Notes under the pieces: generated by a model
Told to the model about the DNA's origin: nothing
Seen by the model: the letters and a program-made list of their open reading frames with translations, nothing else
Database searches by the model: none
Source: Acidobacteriota bacterium
GTDB lineage: Bacteria > Acidobacteriota > Terriglobia > Versatilivoradales > Versatilivoraceae
Direction: 5' to 3'
Length of the DNA: 45,884 bases
Assembly: GCA_022616615.1 (NCBI GenBank)
Contig: JAKEER010000836.1
Location: forward strand, 1-45,884
Made by a program: the position numbers and the translations under genes
In this document: positions 1-8,707 of the stretch, one piece after another
How the letters are laid out: each line of letters starts with the position of its first letter
Numbering within the stretch: the stretch's first letter is position 1

Positions 1-99
1 AGAAGAAATTCCGGCTACTGCGGAAAGGCACAGCCTTTCCGCACATCAAGCGGCAAAGCCGCATTGAGACTGGCGTTTCGAGTTTCGCGACAGAAACTA
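1..99. repeat. Right end of a TA-flanked MITE-like element (truncated by window edge)
   Basis: The last bases read CGAGTTTCGCGACAGAAACTA, the reverse of the end sequence of the elements at 5807-6070 and 13429-13748. Positions 1-50 are nearly identical to 5971-6020, and the segment at 40-75 matches the inner left arm of the 5807 element in inverted orientation. The rest of the element lies outside the window. Confidence 0.7.
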
Positions 100-288
100 G
101 TTAGGGGTGTCGCGGCTCCTGCCACTCGTCCTGGCAGAATACTTCTTTCGCCCCGATGCTTGTTGTGTTTTCATTGGTCTTGAGCCTGGCGGGCTTGAAG
201 GTGAAAGACCTGATTCGGTTGTCTGCTGAGCCGCGATGAAAACTTTTACAGGGCTGCTTTTGGCGATTACCGATTTGAGGTTGGTGAA

Positions 289-2667
289 ATGAATCTTTTG
301 CGTTCTCTCCTGCTGTTGCTGGTGCTCGCGCTCCAATGCGAGGCAGCGGGGATCGACGTGCCTTTGACGGTGCAGGAGACGGCGGGTATTGACCGGCACC
401 AGTGGCCGGTTCGAGCCGGTGTGCCGCTGCCCAAGGGCGCCATCAAGAGTGTTGAGAAGCTGCAGATCATGGACGCGCAGGGGCGTTTTGTTCCGGCCCT
501 CTTCGCGGTGGCGAACCGCTGGTGGGAGGATGGCAGCATTCAATGGGTGCATTGCGATTTCGCTGCCACCGTCGCGGCTCACAGGCAGACTGCCTATGTT
601 CTCCGCGAGGTCCTGCCCTTGCCGGAGTTTCCGTCTGCCATGGGATTCATCCCTCGGGGCAAAGACTTCGAGGTCATCACCGGGCCGCTGCGTTTGGTGC
701 TGGGCGGCAGCTCCAACCAGTTGATCGACCAGGTGTGGGTTGATGAAGGCTGGGGTTACAACTTCAATGAACAAACCAAAATCCTCGACAGCGGCAACTT
801 CGACATGGTGTTGACCAGTGGTGGGCGTGCTTTTCGCACTAGCCATTGGACGCAGAACCGGATTGAAGTGGAGGAGCACAACGCCTTGCGTGCCGTGGTG
901 AGAATCACCGGTAGTTTCGCACTGGCGCAGCTGAAGGAAAGGCGACTGGATTATCTGGCCCGCCTGACGGTTTACGGAGGCAAGACTTATTTCAAGCTGG
1001 ACCTCACGCTATTGAATCGGCAGAACAGCGAGATTCCCCTGGACGAGTTGAGCTTGAGTTTCAAGTTGAACGTGGATTTGACTCAACAGAAGTTCATCTT
1101 TGGAGGCGATCCGCAGGATCACACGGGGAATTTTGAAACAGGTTCCCACGCTTCCTTGTCTCAGGACTCTGCCGACCTTTACTCGCTTTCAGGAGCGGTG
1201 CAGGGAAAGGGTTCAGGCAAGAGCGCGAAGGTGGGCTGGGTGGATCTGTTTGACAACGAGCATGGGCTGTCAGCCGTCGTAAGGTGGTTTGGGCAGCTCC
1301 ATCCAAAAGCCTTGGAGGTTCGCAACGACGGAACGCTTGTTGTAAAGCTCTTACCATCACGGCAACGGGCTCAGGCGCTAGCGCCACTCACTGCAAAGAC
1401 TCATGAGCTGATGTTTCACTTTCACGGCAAGCGACAGTTGAGTTCCGGCCAAGTCAAGAACGTGATGTTGGGTTTTCAGAGACCTGTTTACGCCGTGGCA
1501 ACGCCCGCGTGGTACTGCCGCGACACGCAGGCTTTCGGTCGGTTGCTGGATGCCTCACCCGGTTTGTTGAGGCCTGAGTTTGAAAGCCTGCCCGCGAAGC
1601 TGGATGGCTGGCTGACTGCCAGCCGGGATGCGGTGTTGGCGGCTCGCGAGGTCCCAGGGGAGTCCGGAAATCCAGAACCTGGGGGCTATGGCGTTTTTCG
1701 CTTTACCAATCCGCTGCTGGCAATGAAACCACCAGCCGGTGGTCCGGAGAATGTAGAAGGCGCGCCGGCACGCGGAGACTTTGCGCATGCCCTGTATCTT
1801 CACTTCTTCAGAACAGGCGATCTCAAGTCTTTGGAGCTTGCGGAAGAAACGCTAGCCTGGACGGCCGATGCGGGGCTGATTGCGGAAGAACCACCCGAAG
1901 CCGGTGGCCAGAAGGCAGCCGCTTCGTTGAGCACACAACCATCTCGCGTGGAGCCCCACGGCGTTGAAGGGCTGATGGACGCTTATTTCTTCACCGGCAA
2001 CCGCCGTTTTCTGAATGCCGGGCGCTTCCTCGCCGCGCGCATCGCCAAAGAGGGCAGCGCCGGAGGCCCGGACGTGGCAGGCCTGGCCAGCAGGTCGACA
2101 AGTTTGCTGAAGGGGTATGAGGCCACTGGAGACCGGCGCTGGTTCGACGGGGCGAAGGGTTTGATTGAGGCGCTGTATGCCTGGCAAGACGGGGACCTGG
2201 AAAAATTGCGGAAGGTCTCTTCCGGACTGGCCGGGTGCTGGAATGAGAGTTTCAAGGATGGGCTGGGCAAAACCGCTTGGGAATGTGGCGTCGCCTGGAA
2301 CGTACTGCAACACTACCAGAGGCTGAGCGGCGATCGAACCGTATTGGCGCGCCTGCAGCGTTCAGCTGAGTGGCTCTATCGCAATCGGGCCCAGTGGAAT
2401 GCTGAAAGGAAGGATTTCCTTGGCTCTCCGCAGGTCGGAATTGTTTTGGCGCCCGGACTCGCGGCCGTGTCTGAGGAAACCGGCAATCAGGAGTTCTTGG
2501 ACCAGGCGAGGGACACGTTCCAGAAGGCGCTTCAAGCGCCGCCACCGCTCAGCGATCCTGGTCTCTTTGGCACGGTCTTCACCGCCGGCCAATACTTCCC
2601 CTGGTTTCTTTCGAAAGAATTCCAGCCAGGCCCGAAACGGGATGTGAGTGTTCTATCCAAACCTTGA
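289..2667 (+). CDS. Secreted rhamnogalacturonan-lyase-like protein (PcRGLX/YetA-like)
   Basis: This 792-residue protein starts with a signal peptide (about residues 1-19, Leu-rich core, AlaAla before the cut). The next 350 residues are beta-rich and open with a stretch (LTVQETAG, then WPVRAGVPLPKGAI) typical of the RIFT-barrel N-terminal domain of PcRGLX/YetA-like proteins. The C-terminal half, from about residue 420, has repeated helical pairs (for example the segments around PHGVEGLMDAYFFTGNRRFL and ECGVAWNVLQHYQRLSGD) as in an alpha/alpha toroid. Such proteins include exo-acting rhamnogalacturonan lyases, but the substrate here is inference. It is convergent with two genes for galacturonate catabolism, which supports pectin as the target. 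The start is the ATG at 289, with GAGG about 11 bases upstream. Confidence 0.65.
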   Translation: MNLLRSLLLLLVLALQCEAAGIDVPLTVQETAGIDRHQWPVRAGVPLPKGAIKSVEKLQIMDAQGRFVPALFAVANRWWEDGSIQWVHCDFAATVAAHRQTAYVLREVLPLPEFPSAMGFIPRGKDFEVITGPLRLVLGGSSNQLIDQVWVDEGWGYNFNEQTKILDSGNFDMVLTSGGRAFRTSHWTQNRIEVEEHNALRAVVRITGSFALAQLKERRLDYLARLTVYGGKTYFKLDLTLLNRQNSEIPLDELSLSFKLNVDLTQQKFIFGGDPQDHTGNFETGSHASLSQDSADLYSLSGAVQGKGSGKSAKVGWVDLFDNEHGLSAVVRWFGQLHPKALEVRNDGTLVVKLLPSRQRAQALAPLTAKTHELMFHFHGKRQLSSGQVKNVMLGFQRPVYAVATPAWYCRDTQAFGRLLDASPGLLRPEFESLPAKLDGWLTASRDAVLAAREVPGESGNPEPGGYGVFRFTNPLLAMKPPAGGPENVEGAPARGDFAHALYLHFFRTGDLKSLELAEETLAWTADAGLIAEEPPEAGGQKAAASLSTQPSRVEPHGVEGLMDAYFFTGNRRFLNAGRFLAARIAKEGSAGGPDVAGLASRSTSLLKGYEATGDRRWFDGAKGLIEALYAWQDGDLEKLRKVSSGLAGCWNESFKDGLGKTAWECGVAWNVLQHYQRLSGDRTVLARLQRSAEWLYRNRAQWNAERKDFLGSPQVGIVLAPGLAAVSEETGNQEFLDQARDTFQKALQAPPPLSDPGLFGTVFTAGQYFPWFLSKEFQPGPKRDVSVLSKP

Positions 2668-2779
2668 AGCCCAGTAGCCACCGACTAGGAGGCGGAGGGT
2701 GAGAAGACAGATCCCGCTGCGTTGCCTCAGTGGCCGCACGGATTCCTAAGCTGGACAAGCCGGAACCAAAGCCTCTCCT

Positions 2780-2818
2780 TCTCGCGTTCGCGGGAATTCT
2801 GGAGATTGGACATTTTGA
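2780..2818 (+). repeat. Solo copy of the GGAGATTGGACATT repeat
   Basis: In the 200-base gap between the two convergent genes, a GCGGGAATTCTGGAGATTGG stretch followed by ACATTTT matches the inner arms of the element at 43133-43644, where the same block occurs twice in opposite orientations (about 43214-43242 and 43506-43536). No matching second arm is visible here. Confidence 0.5.
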
Positions 2819-2869
2819 TTCCCCTCGGCTGAGGAGGGCGGGTGGCTGGCTTCTTGCACCTGTTTGGCC

Positions 2870-3700
2870 CTAAACGCCCGAGAAGGCCGAAAAACCTCCA
2901 TCGACGGGAACGACGATGCCCGTGACAAAGGCGGAGGCGGCCGAGAGGAGCCAGAGCACAGCGCCCAACAGCTCATCGGGTTCGCCGAACCGTTTCATCG
3001 GCGTGTGGCTGACAATGCTTTGGCCGCGGGCCGTGAGCTGGCCTGTCTGAACATCGGTCAGCATAGCGCGGTTTTGCTCCGTCAGGAAAAAGCCCGGAGC
3101 AATCGCGTTCACCCGGATGCGGGGCGAGTACTCTTGCGCCATGTGCACGGCCAGCCACGCGGTAAAGTTGCTGACACCGGCCTTGGCAGCCGAATAGCCC
3201 ACAATGCGCGTCAAGGGGCGCAAGGCAGCCATGGAGGAGATGTTCAGGATGACGCCTTCACCGCGTTCGGCCATTACCCTTCCGAAGGCCTGGCAAGGAA
3301 ACACGGTGCCCATCAAGTTCAGGTCTACTACGCCTCGAAGTGCATCGCTGGCCAGATCAAAGAAGGACTGATCGGGTCGCGCGGTGGCCTTCGGGTGGTT
3401 GCCACCCGCTCCGTTGATGAGGCCGTCGATTTGGCCAAACTTGCCGACAATCGTTTGAACGGCTTGATCCAAGGCCTTCCGGTCAAGCGCGTCGCTGACG
3501 GCAACCAGGGCGCGTCCAGGGCCCGGAAGACGGGCCGCCAGTTGCTCTCCCTTTTCCTGGTTTCGCACCACCAGCGCCACGTTGGCGCCGCAAGCGGCCA
3601 GCGTCTGGGCCATGCTGCTGCAAAGAACACCCGTTGCGCCAGTGATTACGACCGTGCGCCCGGTGAAGTCGTACATCTTTGTCAGTTCGGAGAGATTCAT
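2870..3700 (-). CDS. SDR-family D-fructuronate reductase (D-mannonate oxidoreductase) candidate
   Basis: This 276-residue classical short-chain dehydrogenase has the nucleotide site TGATGVL near residue 20, an NGAGGN loop, the catalytic pair in YSAAK preceded by NISS, and the C-terminal VDGG. The N-terminal MNLSELTKMYDFTGR and the overall length resemble the SDR-type UxuB/YjmF fructuronate reductases, which convert fructuronate to mannonate with NAD(P)H. The neighbouring tagaturonate epimerase would make its substrate, so the assignment rests partly on context. I chose the ATG at 3700, which has AAGGA five to six bases upstream; a longer reading to 3814 would translate the ATGACGAA repeat. 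It is read in the same direction as 3905-5485 but is separated by 204 repeat-rich bases, so co-transcription is uncertain. A gluconate-type or other SDR is the alternative. Confidence 0.7.
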   Translation of the reverse strand: MNLSELTKMYDFTGRTVVITGATGVLCSSMAQTLAACGANVALVVRNQEKGEQLAARLPGPGRALVAVSDALDRKALDQAVQTIVGKFGQIDGLINGAGGNHPKATARPDQSFFDLASDALRGVVDLNLMGTVFPCQAFGRVMAERGEGVILNISSMAALRPLTRIVGYSAAKAGVSNFTAWLAVHMAQEYSPRIRVNAIAPGFFLTEQNRAMLTDVQTGQLTARGQSIVSHTPMKRFGEPDELLGAVLWLLSAASAFVTGIVVPVDGGFSAFSGV

Positions 3701-3752
3701 GGATGTCCTTGGTTGGAGTTGTGAATTTTTGGGACTGGATTTTGCCTCAGGC

Positions 3753-3868
3753 GGGAATGACGAAGCACGAATGACGAAAGAATGACGAATGACGAAGCCA
3801 CAACTTGTCTTCATTTGGGCTTTGGGATTCTCTTAGACATTCGAGCTTAGTCATTCGTCATTCGCGCC
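3753..3868. repeat. ATGACGAA direct repeats with an inverted partner
   Basis: Four or more copies of GAATGACGAA lie at about 3757-3799, and GTCATTCGTCATTCGC at about 3853-3868 is their inverted counterpart. The block fills most of the gap between the SDR and epimerase genes and could form a stem. It is simple intergenic repeat DNA and codes for nothing recognisable. Confidence 0.6.
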
Positions 3869-3904
3869 CGGTTAGCAGCGAATCGATAGTTCCAAAATCG
3901 AGTC

Positions 3905-5485
3905 CTACAGTGTCACCGCTCCTGCTCCCGTTGCTGCCCGGAACGGGCTCAGATGGCGGTTGAAATGCGTCTCCAGCATGGCGTAATAAACCTCTTCGTC
4001 ACTGCGCAAGGCTGAGAAGAAAGATTCACGAAATGGGGCATGGTTCAGGACAGAGCCAAAAGTCACATGCAGGATCTCCCGGCTGTCGAAGTTGTCAAGC
4101 AGGGCCGTCAACTGGTCGTCGGGAACCGAAGCAGGGCTGGGCATTCTGGAGACTTCCGCGGAAACATGGTAGCTGGCGCGGTCAGTTGGATACCGTCCGG
4201 CCGCGAACGAGGCAATTTCACGAAACAGTCCGGGATTAAGCTTCGCGATGGCGCGCAGAGCTTCGAGATAACTCGTGCCCGCAGTTTTTAGATGAACCAG
4301 TTCTCCTGCCACACGGGCGGCGATCGGATAAACGCTGAACTTGTCGGATCCCGAATGCAAACTGAGCTTGTAAGGCCCGTACGTCTTGGATACGGCGAGA
4401 TGCTGTGCGAACGACTGTTCGAACTCGTCCAGGTTGCCAATGTAATCCACGCCCTTTTCAAATGTGCCGACATAGCGCGGCGCCAGGCTCACGCAGCGCA
4501 CTCCCAGGCGGCGAAGCTCATGTGCAATGTAGAGGTGCTCGGGCAGCGAAGTGACCGCGTCGGTCTCATCCACGCTCATTTCCAATTCGAAGGGACGCGG
4601 GCCCATGACGTGAGCCAGATGGCGATACATCTTTACCGTATGAGCCACAACGCGGCCGTACTTTACGGCGGCCCGCCGCAGTTCCTCGGCGCTGATGGCG
4701 AGCTTGAACTCTCCGAGATCGACCGGTTTTCGGCCAAGCTGGTCTTCCACTGACTTCCAGTTGCTCTCCAGTTCGTTCCAGGGCAGTGCCTCGACCTTCT
4801 GCCGCAGGATCTCGGCAGGCGCACTATTGGCGGCATTGTCGACGTACTCGCCCGGATCAATCGTATAGAACGTATAGCCCGCAGCGGCGCAAAGGTCGAT
4901 GTCGGCGGCTGTTTTCAGATGATCAGCGTCGGCCCCAAAACCATCACGCCAGCCTTCCTGAAAGACGCCAAACAGCGCGTCATCCATGACTTCCTGCGGA
5001 GTGCGTCCGGTCCGCGCATTCTCGCGCATGGATTGCTGAGCGAGAATGGGAGCCAGGTCGAAATGCCGAATGGCTCGAATGTGGCCAGGTGTCGCCAGGC
5101 CCAGGCGGTCGCCACAGCCCGCAGACTTGCGCAATCCCAGCGGCTGGGGGGCGAGGAAGGGCAGGGCGCGTCTCAGCATTGCTGCATTCGATGCCGTAGC
5201 CGGGCCCAGCGTTAAAGCCGCCTCGGTGGCGCCCACGCGCGCCGTGCGTCTCTCGCCGCTGAAGGCGTGAGTTGAACTGGAAGACGCGGCAAGGACTCCG
5301 ACAGATTTGGAGCCATTGTCCTGGCCTAGAAAGAACACAGAGTGATGAGCGGCCGAGATGGAGCGTGGGTACACACGGAAGCCAGCTAAGCTGCCCAGCT
5401 CGCCAGCCAGACGCTGGGCTTCGGACTCGGAGAGTTGGGGCGCGAGGGATTCGTTCTCCAGATAGGCTGCTAGAGAATGTTTCAT
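3905..5485 (-). CDS. uxaE: Tagaturonate epimerase (UxaE family)
   Basis: The 526-residue product matches the UxaE family, which interconverts D-tagaturonate and D-fructuronate and lets galacturonate enter the glucuronate branch. Recognisable features are the GFGADADHLKT and FYTIDPGEYVDNAA blocks near residues 180-215, the FELEMSVDETD block near 300, and LHSGSDKFSVYPI near 375. These are rich in acidic and His residues suitable for metal binding. The length is close to that of the family. The start ATG at 5485 has AGGAG nine bases upstream. With the downstream reductase it gives two consecutive steps, tagaturonate to fructuronate to mannonate. No isomerase (UxaC), mannonate dehydratase (UxuA) or KdgK is in the window. 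Confidence 0.8.
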   Translation of the reverse strand: MKHSLAAYLENESLAPQLSESEAQRLAGELGSLAGFRVYPRSISAAHHSVFFLGQDNGSKSVGVLAASSSSTHAFSGERRTARVGATEAALTLGPATASNAAMLRRALPFLAPQPLGLRKSAGCGDRLGLATPGHIRAIRHFDLAPILAQQSMRENARTGRTPQEVMDDALFGVFQEGWRDGFGADADHLKTAADIDLCAAAGYTFYTIDPGEYVDNAANSAPAEILRQKVEALPWNELESNWKSVEDQLGRKPVDLGEFKLAISAEELRRAAVKYGRVVAHTVKMYRHLAHVMGPRPFELEMSVDETDAVTSLPEHLYIAHELRRLGVRCVSLAPRYVGTFEKGVDYIGNLDEFEQSFAQHLAVSKTYGPYKLSLHSGSDKFSVYPIAARVAGELVHLKTAGTSYLEALRAIAKLNPGLFREIASFAAGRYPTDRASYHVSAEVSRMPSPASVPDDQLTALLDNFDSREILHVTFGSVLNHAPFRESFFSALRSDEEVYYAMLETHFNRHLSPFRAATGAGAVTL

Positions 5486-5661
5486 GAGTGATGACTCCTG
5501 ATAACCGAAGGGTAGGGCGCGGTGCGCTTATCCTGCCGGTCTTGGTTTTCGGCGGCAGCTGTCGACAGCGCTGCCCGACGACAAAGCACTTTGGAGCAAG
5601 ACCGATGTGTCTGACGTTGCTGGTGACGAAGCAGCGGAATGAACGCACAGGTCCGCTCTGG

Positions 5662-5809
5662 CTAGTATTACTTTGTTAAGTCTTGATCGCGTGGCGCATA
5701 CATCGCGCTTTTGACGATATAGGCGCCGCATGGGCAAGATGCCCATGCCACGTGGCACGGGCGTCCCGCCCGTGAAGATTGGCTTCAGGACTTAACAAAG
5801 TAATACTAG
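5662..5809. repeat. MITE-like element, CTAGTATTACTTTG ends
   Basis: The ends CTAGTATTACTTTGTTAAGT (5662 onward) and its reverse complement (ending at 5809) form a near-perfect 21-base terminal inverted repeat around a 105-base GC-rich hairpin core. The right end shares its CTAG with the left end of the next element. The two elements therefore abut, as if one used the other's end as target. Confidence 0.75.
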
Positions 5810-6070
5810 TTTCTGTCGCGAAACTCGAAAACGCCGGGTCTCAATGCGGCTTTGCCGCTTGATGTGCGGAAAGGCTTGCCCTTCCGTTGGGTGCGCCAAC
5901 TTCCAGTTAATGCTTCGTTCGCCTGAAGCCGCGCCTGGGGCGCGGCTTCAGGCGAACGAAGGCGTCTAGAGAAGAAATTCCTGCTACTGCGGAAAGGCAC
6001 AGCCTTTCCGCAAATCGGGCGGCGGAGTCGATCTGTGGAAGCGGGTTTGGGCGTTTCGCGACAGAAACTA
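5807..6070. repeat. TA-flanked MITE-like element, TAGTTTCTGTCGCG ends
   Basis: The terminal inverted repeat is TAGTTTCTGTCGCGAAAC at the left and GTTTCGCGACAGAAACTA at the right, each bounded by TA. The inner arms contain further palindromes (GGCTTTGCCGC, GGAAAGGCACAGCCTTTCC). A TA target and small size fit non-autonomous relatives of IS630/Tc1-mariner elements; this is inferred from the ends only. It carries no gene. Confidence 0.75.
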
Positions 6071-6335
6071 GGATCACTTGCTGCCAACGAAGTTCAAAGT
6101 TCGGTCAAATTCGATAACTCCCTCTCCCGTTTGTGGGGAGAGGGTGGCCAAAGGCCGGGTGAGGGGGCAGGAGCCAACGGAGCCATGTCCCTCGGCGGTC
6201 TGAGGTTGCTCGCTAACCCTAGCTTAGCTAGCGATCACTCAGATGAAAAACTCGAAGTGTTGGCCAGAAGTCTCGTGCTGAACGTCTGAGGACAGCCGGC
6301 GCTACCTCTGGCGCCACCGGCGCCGTCCAGCTCTC
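6071..6335. other. Intergenic stretch with a GC-rich hairpin, no gene seen
   Basis: Nothing coding is recognisable. At 6118-6166 a CTCCCTCTCCCG...GGGGAGAGGGTGGC...GTGAGGGGGC block repeats a type of GC-rich palindrome that also occurs near 10600-10800, 12420-12500 and inside the element at 13429-13748. Confidence 0.4.
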
Positions 6336-6710
6336 TCAGCCTTTCTTCGGCACTCTTGCGCCGGCCAGCGGTGCGGTGCGGCTTTGGGACTGCAGCACCC
6401 AGTCCTTGCGCGGCTCCAGCAGTTGAAAGCCGACCATCCGGCGCACCGCCTTGTAGTCTTCTTTTACCCAGACCACTCGAACTAACGAAACAAAGCCCTT
6501 GGGGCCCGTCAGCTTGAGGGTCGAACCAACTCTGATCTCCCACTTCGTCGCAAAGCTGCCTCCGCTGCTTCCCACATTCTGAGTTTCAATGTGATCTTCA
6601 AACTGGTTGCCATACTGGTCACGGCCTGAAACCTTGAACCGGATCTTCAGATGCACGCGCTTGGATTTTCTAGCGATGAAGTTCTTGATGGGCGGCTTTT
6701 CTTTTTTCAT
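6336..6710 (-). CDS. PilZ-domain protein, probable c-di-GMP receptor
   Basis: This small protein of 124 residues has the two PilZ signatures: an Arg-rich stretch RKSKRVHLKIRFKV near residue 14, and TQNVGSSGGSF near residue 45, which stands for the D/NxSxxG motif. PilZ proteins bind cyclic di-GMP and act on motility, secretion or polysaccharide synthesis. The target here is unknown. The Arg motif and the extra Gly in the second motif are not the exact consensus, so ligand binding is likely but not certain. I use the ATG at 6710 (MKKEKPP); reading further upstream to 6803 would translate the inverted-repeat element at 6787-6958. It stands alone, with repeats on both sides. Confidence 0.65.
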   Translation of the reverse strand: MKKEKPPIKNFIARKSKRVHLKIRFKVSGRDQYGNQFEDHIETQNVGSSGGSFATKWEIRVGSTLKLTGPKGFVSLVRVVWVKEDYKAVRRMVGFQLLEPRKDWVLQSQSRTAPLAGARVPKKG

Positions 6711-6786
6711 AGGTTCGGCTGGACGCCGGCACGGCTGAGCCAGCGTGCGTATCTTAGAGTTTCCAAAAATCCAACTCAAGACAAAA

Positions 6787-6958
6787 GGACGCGCCAGATG
6801 CAACTGGAAATGACGTACAGTCTGAAACTACTTGGACGGGCTCTTGGGTGGAGCGAGCGCTCCTGCGCAAGCTTGTCTCTTGTTCCGGAAACGAAACGCG
6901 CGCGGGAGCGCGCGTTCCACCACTCTGTACGTCACTCTCAGTTGCACCCGGGCGCGCC
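6787..6958. repeat. MITE-like element, GGTGCAAYT-family, member 1
   Basis: The left end reads TGCAACTGGAAATGACGTAC (6799-6818) and the right end is the complement of GGGTGCAACTGAGAGTGACG (6930-6949). Flanks GGACGCGCC (6787-6795) and GGGCGCGCC (6950-6958) match at 8 of 9 bases, consistent with a 9-base target duplication. The match then continues with AGATGC on both sides. The core is a palindrome rich in GAGCGCTC and GCGCGC. Confidence 0.7.
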
Positions 6959-7022
6959 AGATGCGCAAAACCAGAGCCATGGACTAGCATCTTAGGGCCG
7001 TCTGAGTTGTCAGCAGGACAGG

Positions 7023-7181
7023 AATTGGCGCGGGTGCAATTAAAAGTGGCGGGCAGCCCGCAGCGGGCCGGAGCCCTTGCTGACGCGCGGGCTACTGACT
7101 GGCGCCGGCGGTGTCAGTAGCCCGACCGTGAGGGAGGGCTGCAGAGCTTGCCCGCCACTTTTAATTGCACCCAATTGGCGC
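7023..7181. repeat. MITE-like element, GGTGCAAYT-family, member 2, with perfect 9-base target duplication
   Basis: The element runs from 7032 to 7172. Its ends form a perfect 24-base inverted repeat that begins GGGTGCAATTAAAAGTGGCG. The flanking 9-mers AATTGGCGC at 7023-7031 and 7173-7181 are identical, which is good evidence of transposition. The 93-base core is GC-rich and itself self-complementary (AGCCCGC...GCGGGCT). It lies 130 bases upstream of the enolase-superfamily gene. Confidence 0.85.
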
Positions 7182-7314
7182 AGTTGGCTGGCGGGAAGGT
7201 TTGGAATATAAGAATATAGTGCGACGGTAGGGATGTGCAGGCTCTCTCCGTGGCACCTCAGGTTTTGGTTAGCTTCGCATAGTGGATGTCCGATAAGAAG
7301 CAGGAAAGGCTCTA

Positions 7315-8475
7315 GTGAAAGTCACAGACTTGCAGGCATACCTGCTTTCATCACCGCTGCTTGAACCCTTTCGCACAGCGATCGCGGCTGGCGAGTGGGT
7401 CTTCTACAAACAGGATTGCCTGGTGGTCAGGGTTCACACGGATGAGGGACTCAGCGGGTATGCTACAGGGCCGGCCTCGGCGAATCTGGCGCAGTTGATT
7501 AACCGGAACTTGAAGCCGGCGGTCGTGAACATCGATCCGCTGAAGATTGAAGCGCTCAGAAAGAAGGTCTTTGGACGCCGCCCTCAGTTCCCAGGACTGG
7601 CGCAGGCCTTTGGTTTGGTTGAGACAGTGTTGATAGATCTGAAAGGAAAGATCGAGGGGCGTCCGGCGTCAGAGCTGCTCGGCACGCAGGTTCGGCAGCG
7701 CGTTCCTCTAGTGGCCCGGTCAGGGTTATATCTGCTTTCTGAAACCTCTGCGCAGGAAGCCTCTCTGATGGCGGAACGCGGCTTCAATGCTTATCGATTT
7801 CGACTGGGTCTGGGCCTGGCGGGTGACGCGGAGACCTTGAGGCGTGTGCGCGAAGCGTTGCCTGGAGAATGCCGGATCGTTGTCGATGCTCAGGCCTGGT
7901 GGCAGATGGGAAGTGAGGCCTACCCACCTGCAGAATTCGGCGTTTGGGCGGGCGGCTTGGCGGCGCATGTGCCGCTATGGCTTGCCGAGCCATTTCATCC
8001 GGAAGATGACAACGGTTGCCAGCGGCTTGTGAAAGAGAAAACGGTTCCGATTGCGGTCGGAGAGCATGAAACCAGCACCGCGAGGCTGGAAGCGCTGGCA
8101 GAGACAGGTGTAGATATTCTGCAAGTAAACGTCTCACAGCTTGGCGGACTGCTCTCCTGTCGTGTCTGGCTGCAGTCGCTGGCCGAGCGTGGGAAACGGT
8201 TTGTGCTGACGGGCGCAACGACGCCGCTCGAGATTGTTGCGATGGCCCATCTGGCGAGCGGCTTCGGTGACGACGTCTGTCTGGGTATCGACTGGCCCTG
8301 TTTCTGGGACGGCATCATTTCGATCCCGCTGGCCAAGGAACTTCTGAAGGAGCCACTCGCGATAAAGGGCGGAGAAGTGATTGTTCCCGATGGGCCAGGG
8401 TTTGGGGTAGAGTTAGATGAAGCCGTGCTGCATCGTTTTCCCTGGAAGTCGGGTCAGGCCAGTGCCGTCTGTTGA
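7315..8475 (+). CDS. Mandelate racemase/muconate lactonizing enzyme (enolase superfamily), sugar-acid dehydratase-like
   Basis: The 386-residue protein has the N-terminal capping domain (residues 1-125) and the barrel domain of the enolase superfamily. The Mg ligands appear as D191 (VVDAQAWW), E225 (WLAEPF) and E250 (VGEHETS), with later barrel strands VDILQVNVSQLGG and CLGIDWPCFWDG. Members abstract a proton alpha to a carboxylate, most often dehydrating sugar acids. At the position where many members have a Lys-x-Lys base there is RFR (161-163), so the catalytic base must differ. The exact substrate cannot be read from the sequence. Nearby uronate genes make mannonate, galactonate or rhamnonate plausible. 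The start is GTG at 7315 with AGGAAAGG just upstream. Confidence 0.75.
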   Translation: MKVTDLQAYLLSSPLLEPFRTAIAAGEWVFYKQDCLVVRVHTDEGLSGYATGPASANLAQLINRNLKPAVVNIDPLKIEALRKKVFGRRPQFPGLAQAFGLVETVLIDLKGKIEGRPASELLGTQVRQRVPLVARSGLYLLSETSAQEASLMAERGFNAYRFRLGLGLAGDAETLRRVREALPGECRIVVDAQAWWQMGSEAYPPAEFGVWAGGLAAHVPLWLAEPFHPEDDNGCQRLVKEKTVPIAVGEHETSTARLEALAETGVDILQVNVSQLGGLLSCRVWLQSLAERGKRFVLTGATTPLEIVAMAHLASGFGDDVCLGIDWPCFWDGIISIPLAKELLKEPLAIKGGEVIVPDGPGFGVELDEAVLHRFPWKSGQASAVC

Positions 8476-8707
8476 AAATTGGGGGTTCCGTCCGAAATGC
8501 GATCAGGAATGAGATGATCGCCTGACTGAGAGCTGAGGCCCGCCTTTTTGGGCGGTGCAGGCACACCGCCAACTGCGTTATGCTGGGTCCCATGAGAAGT
8601 TCAATTCAGAGTTAAACTATCACGAGCCTGTGGCAACAAAAGTGCCTAGCAGGACTTGCTTAGACGCTAATGACCTCATTTCACAAATCTTCCCAAGGAG
8701 AAATCAC

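Noticed and set aside
2864-3724. 286-residue plus-strand frame opposite the SDR gene
   Set aside because: The minus strand carries all SDR motifs; the plus frame has none.
8551-8570. Hairpin GGCGGTG-CAGGCA-CACCGCC after the enolase-superfamily gene as a terminator
   Set aside because: The stem is perfect, but no T-run follows on either strand, so I cannot call a rho-independent terminator.
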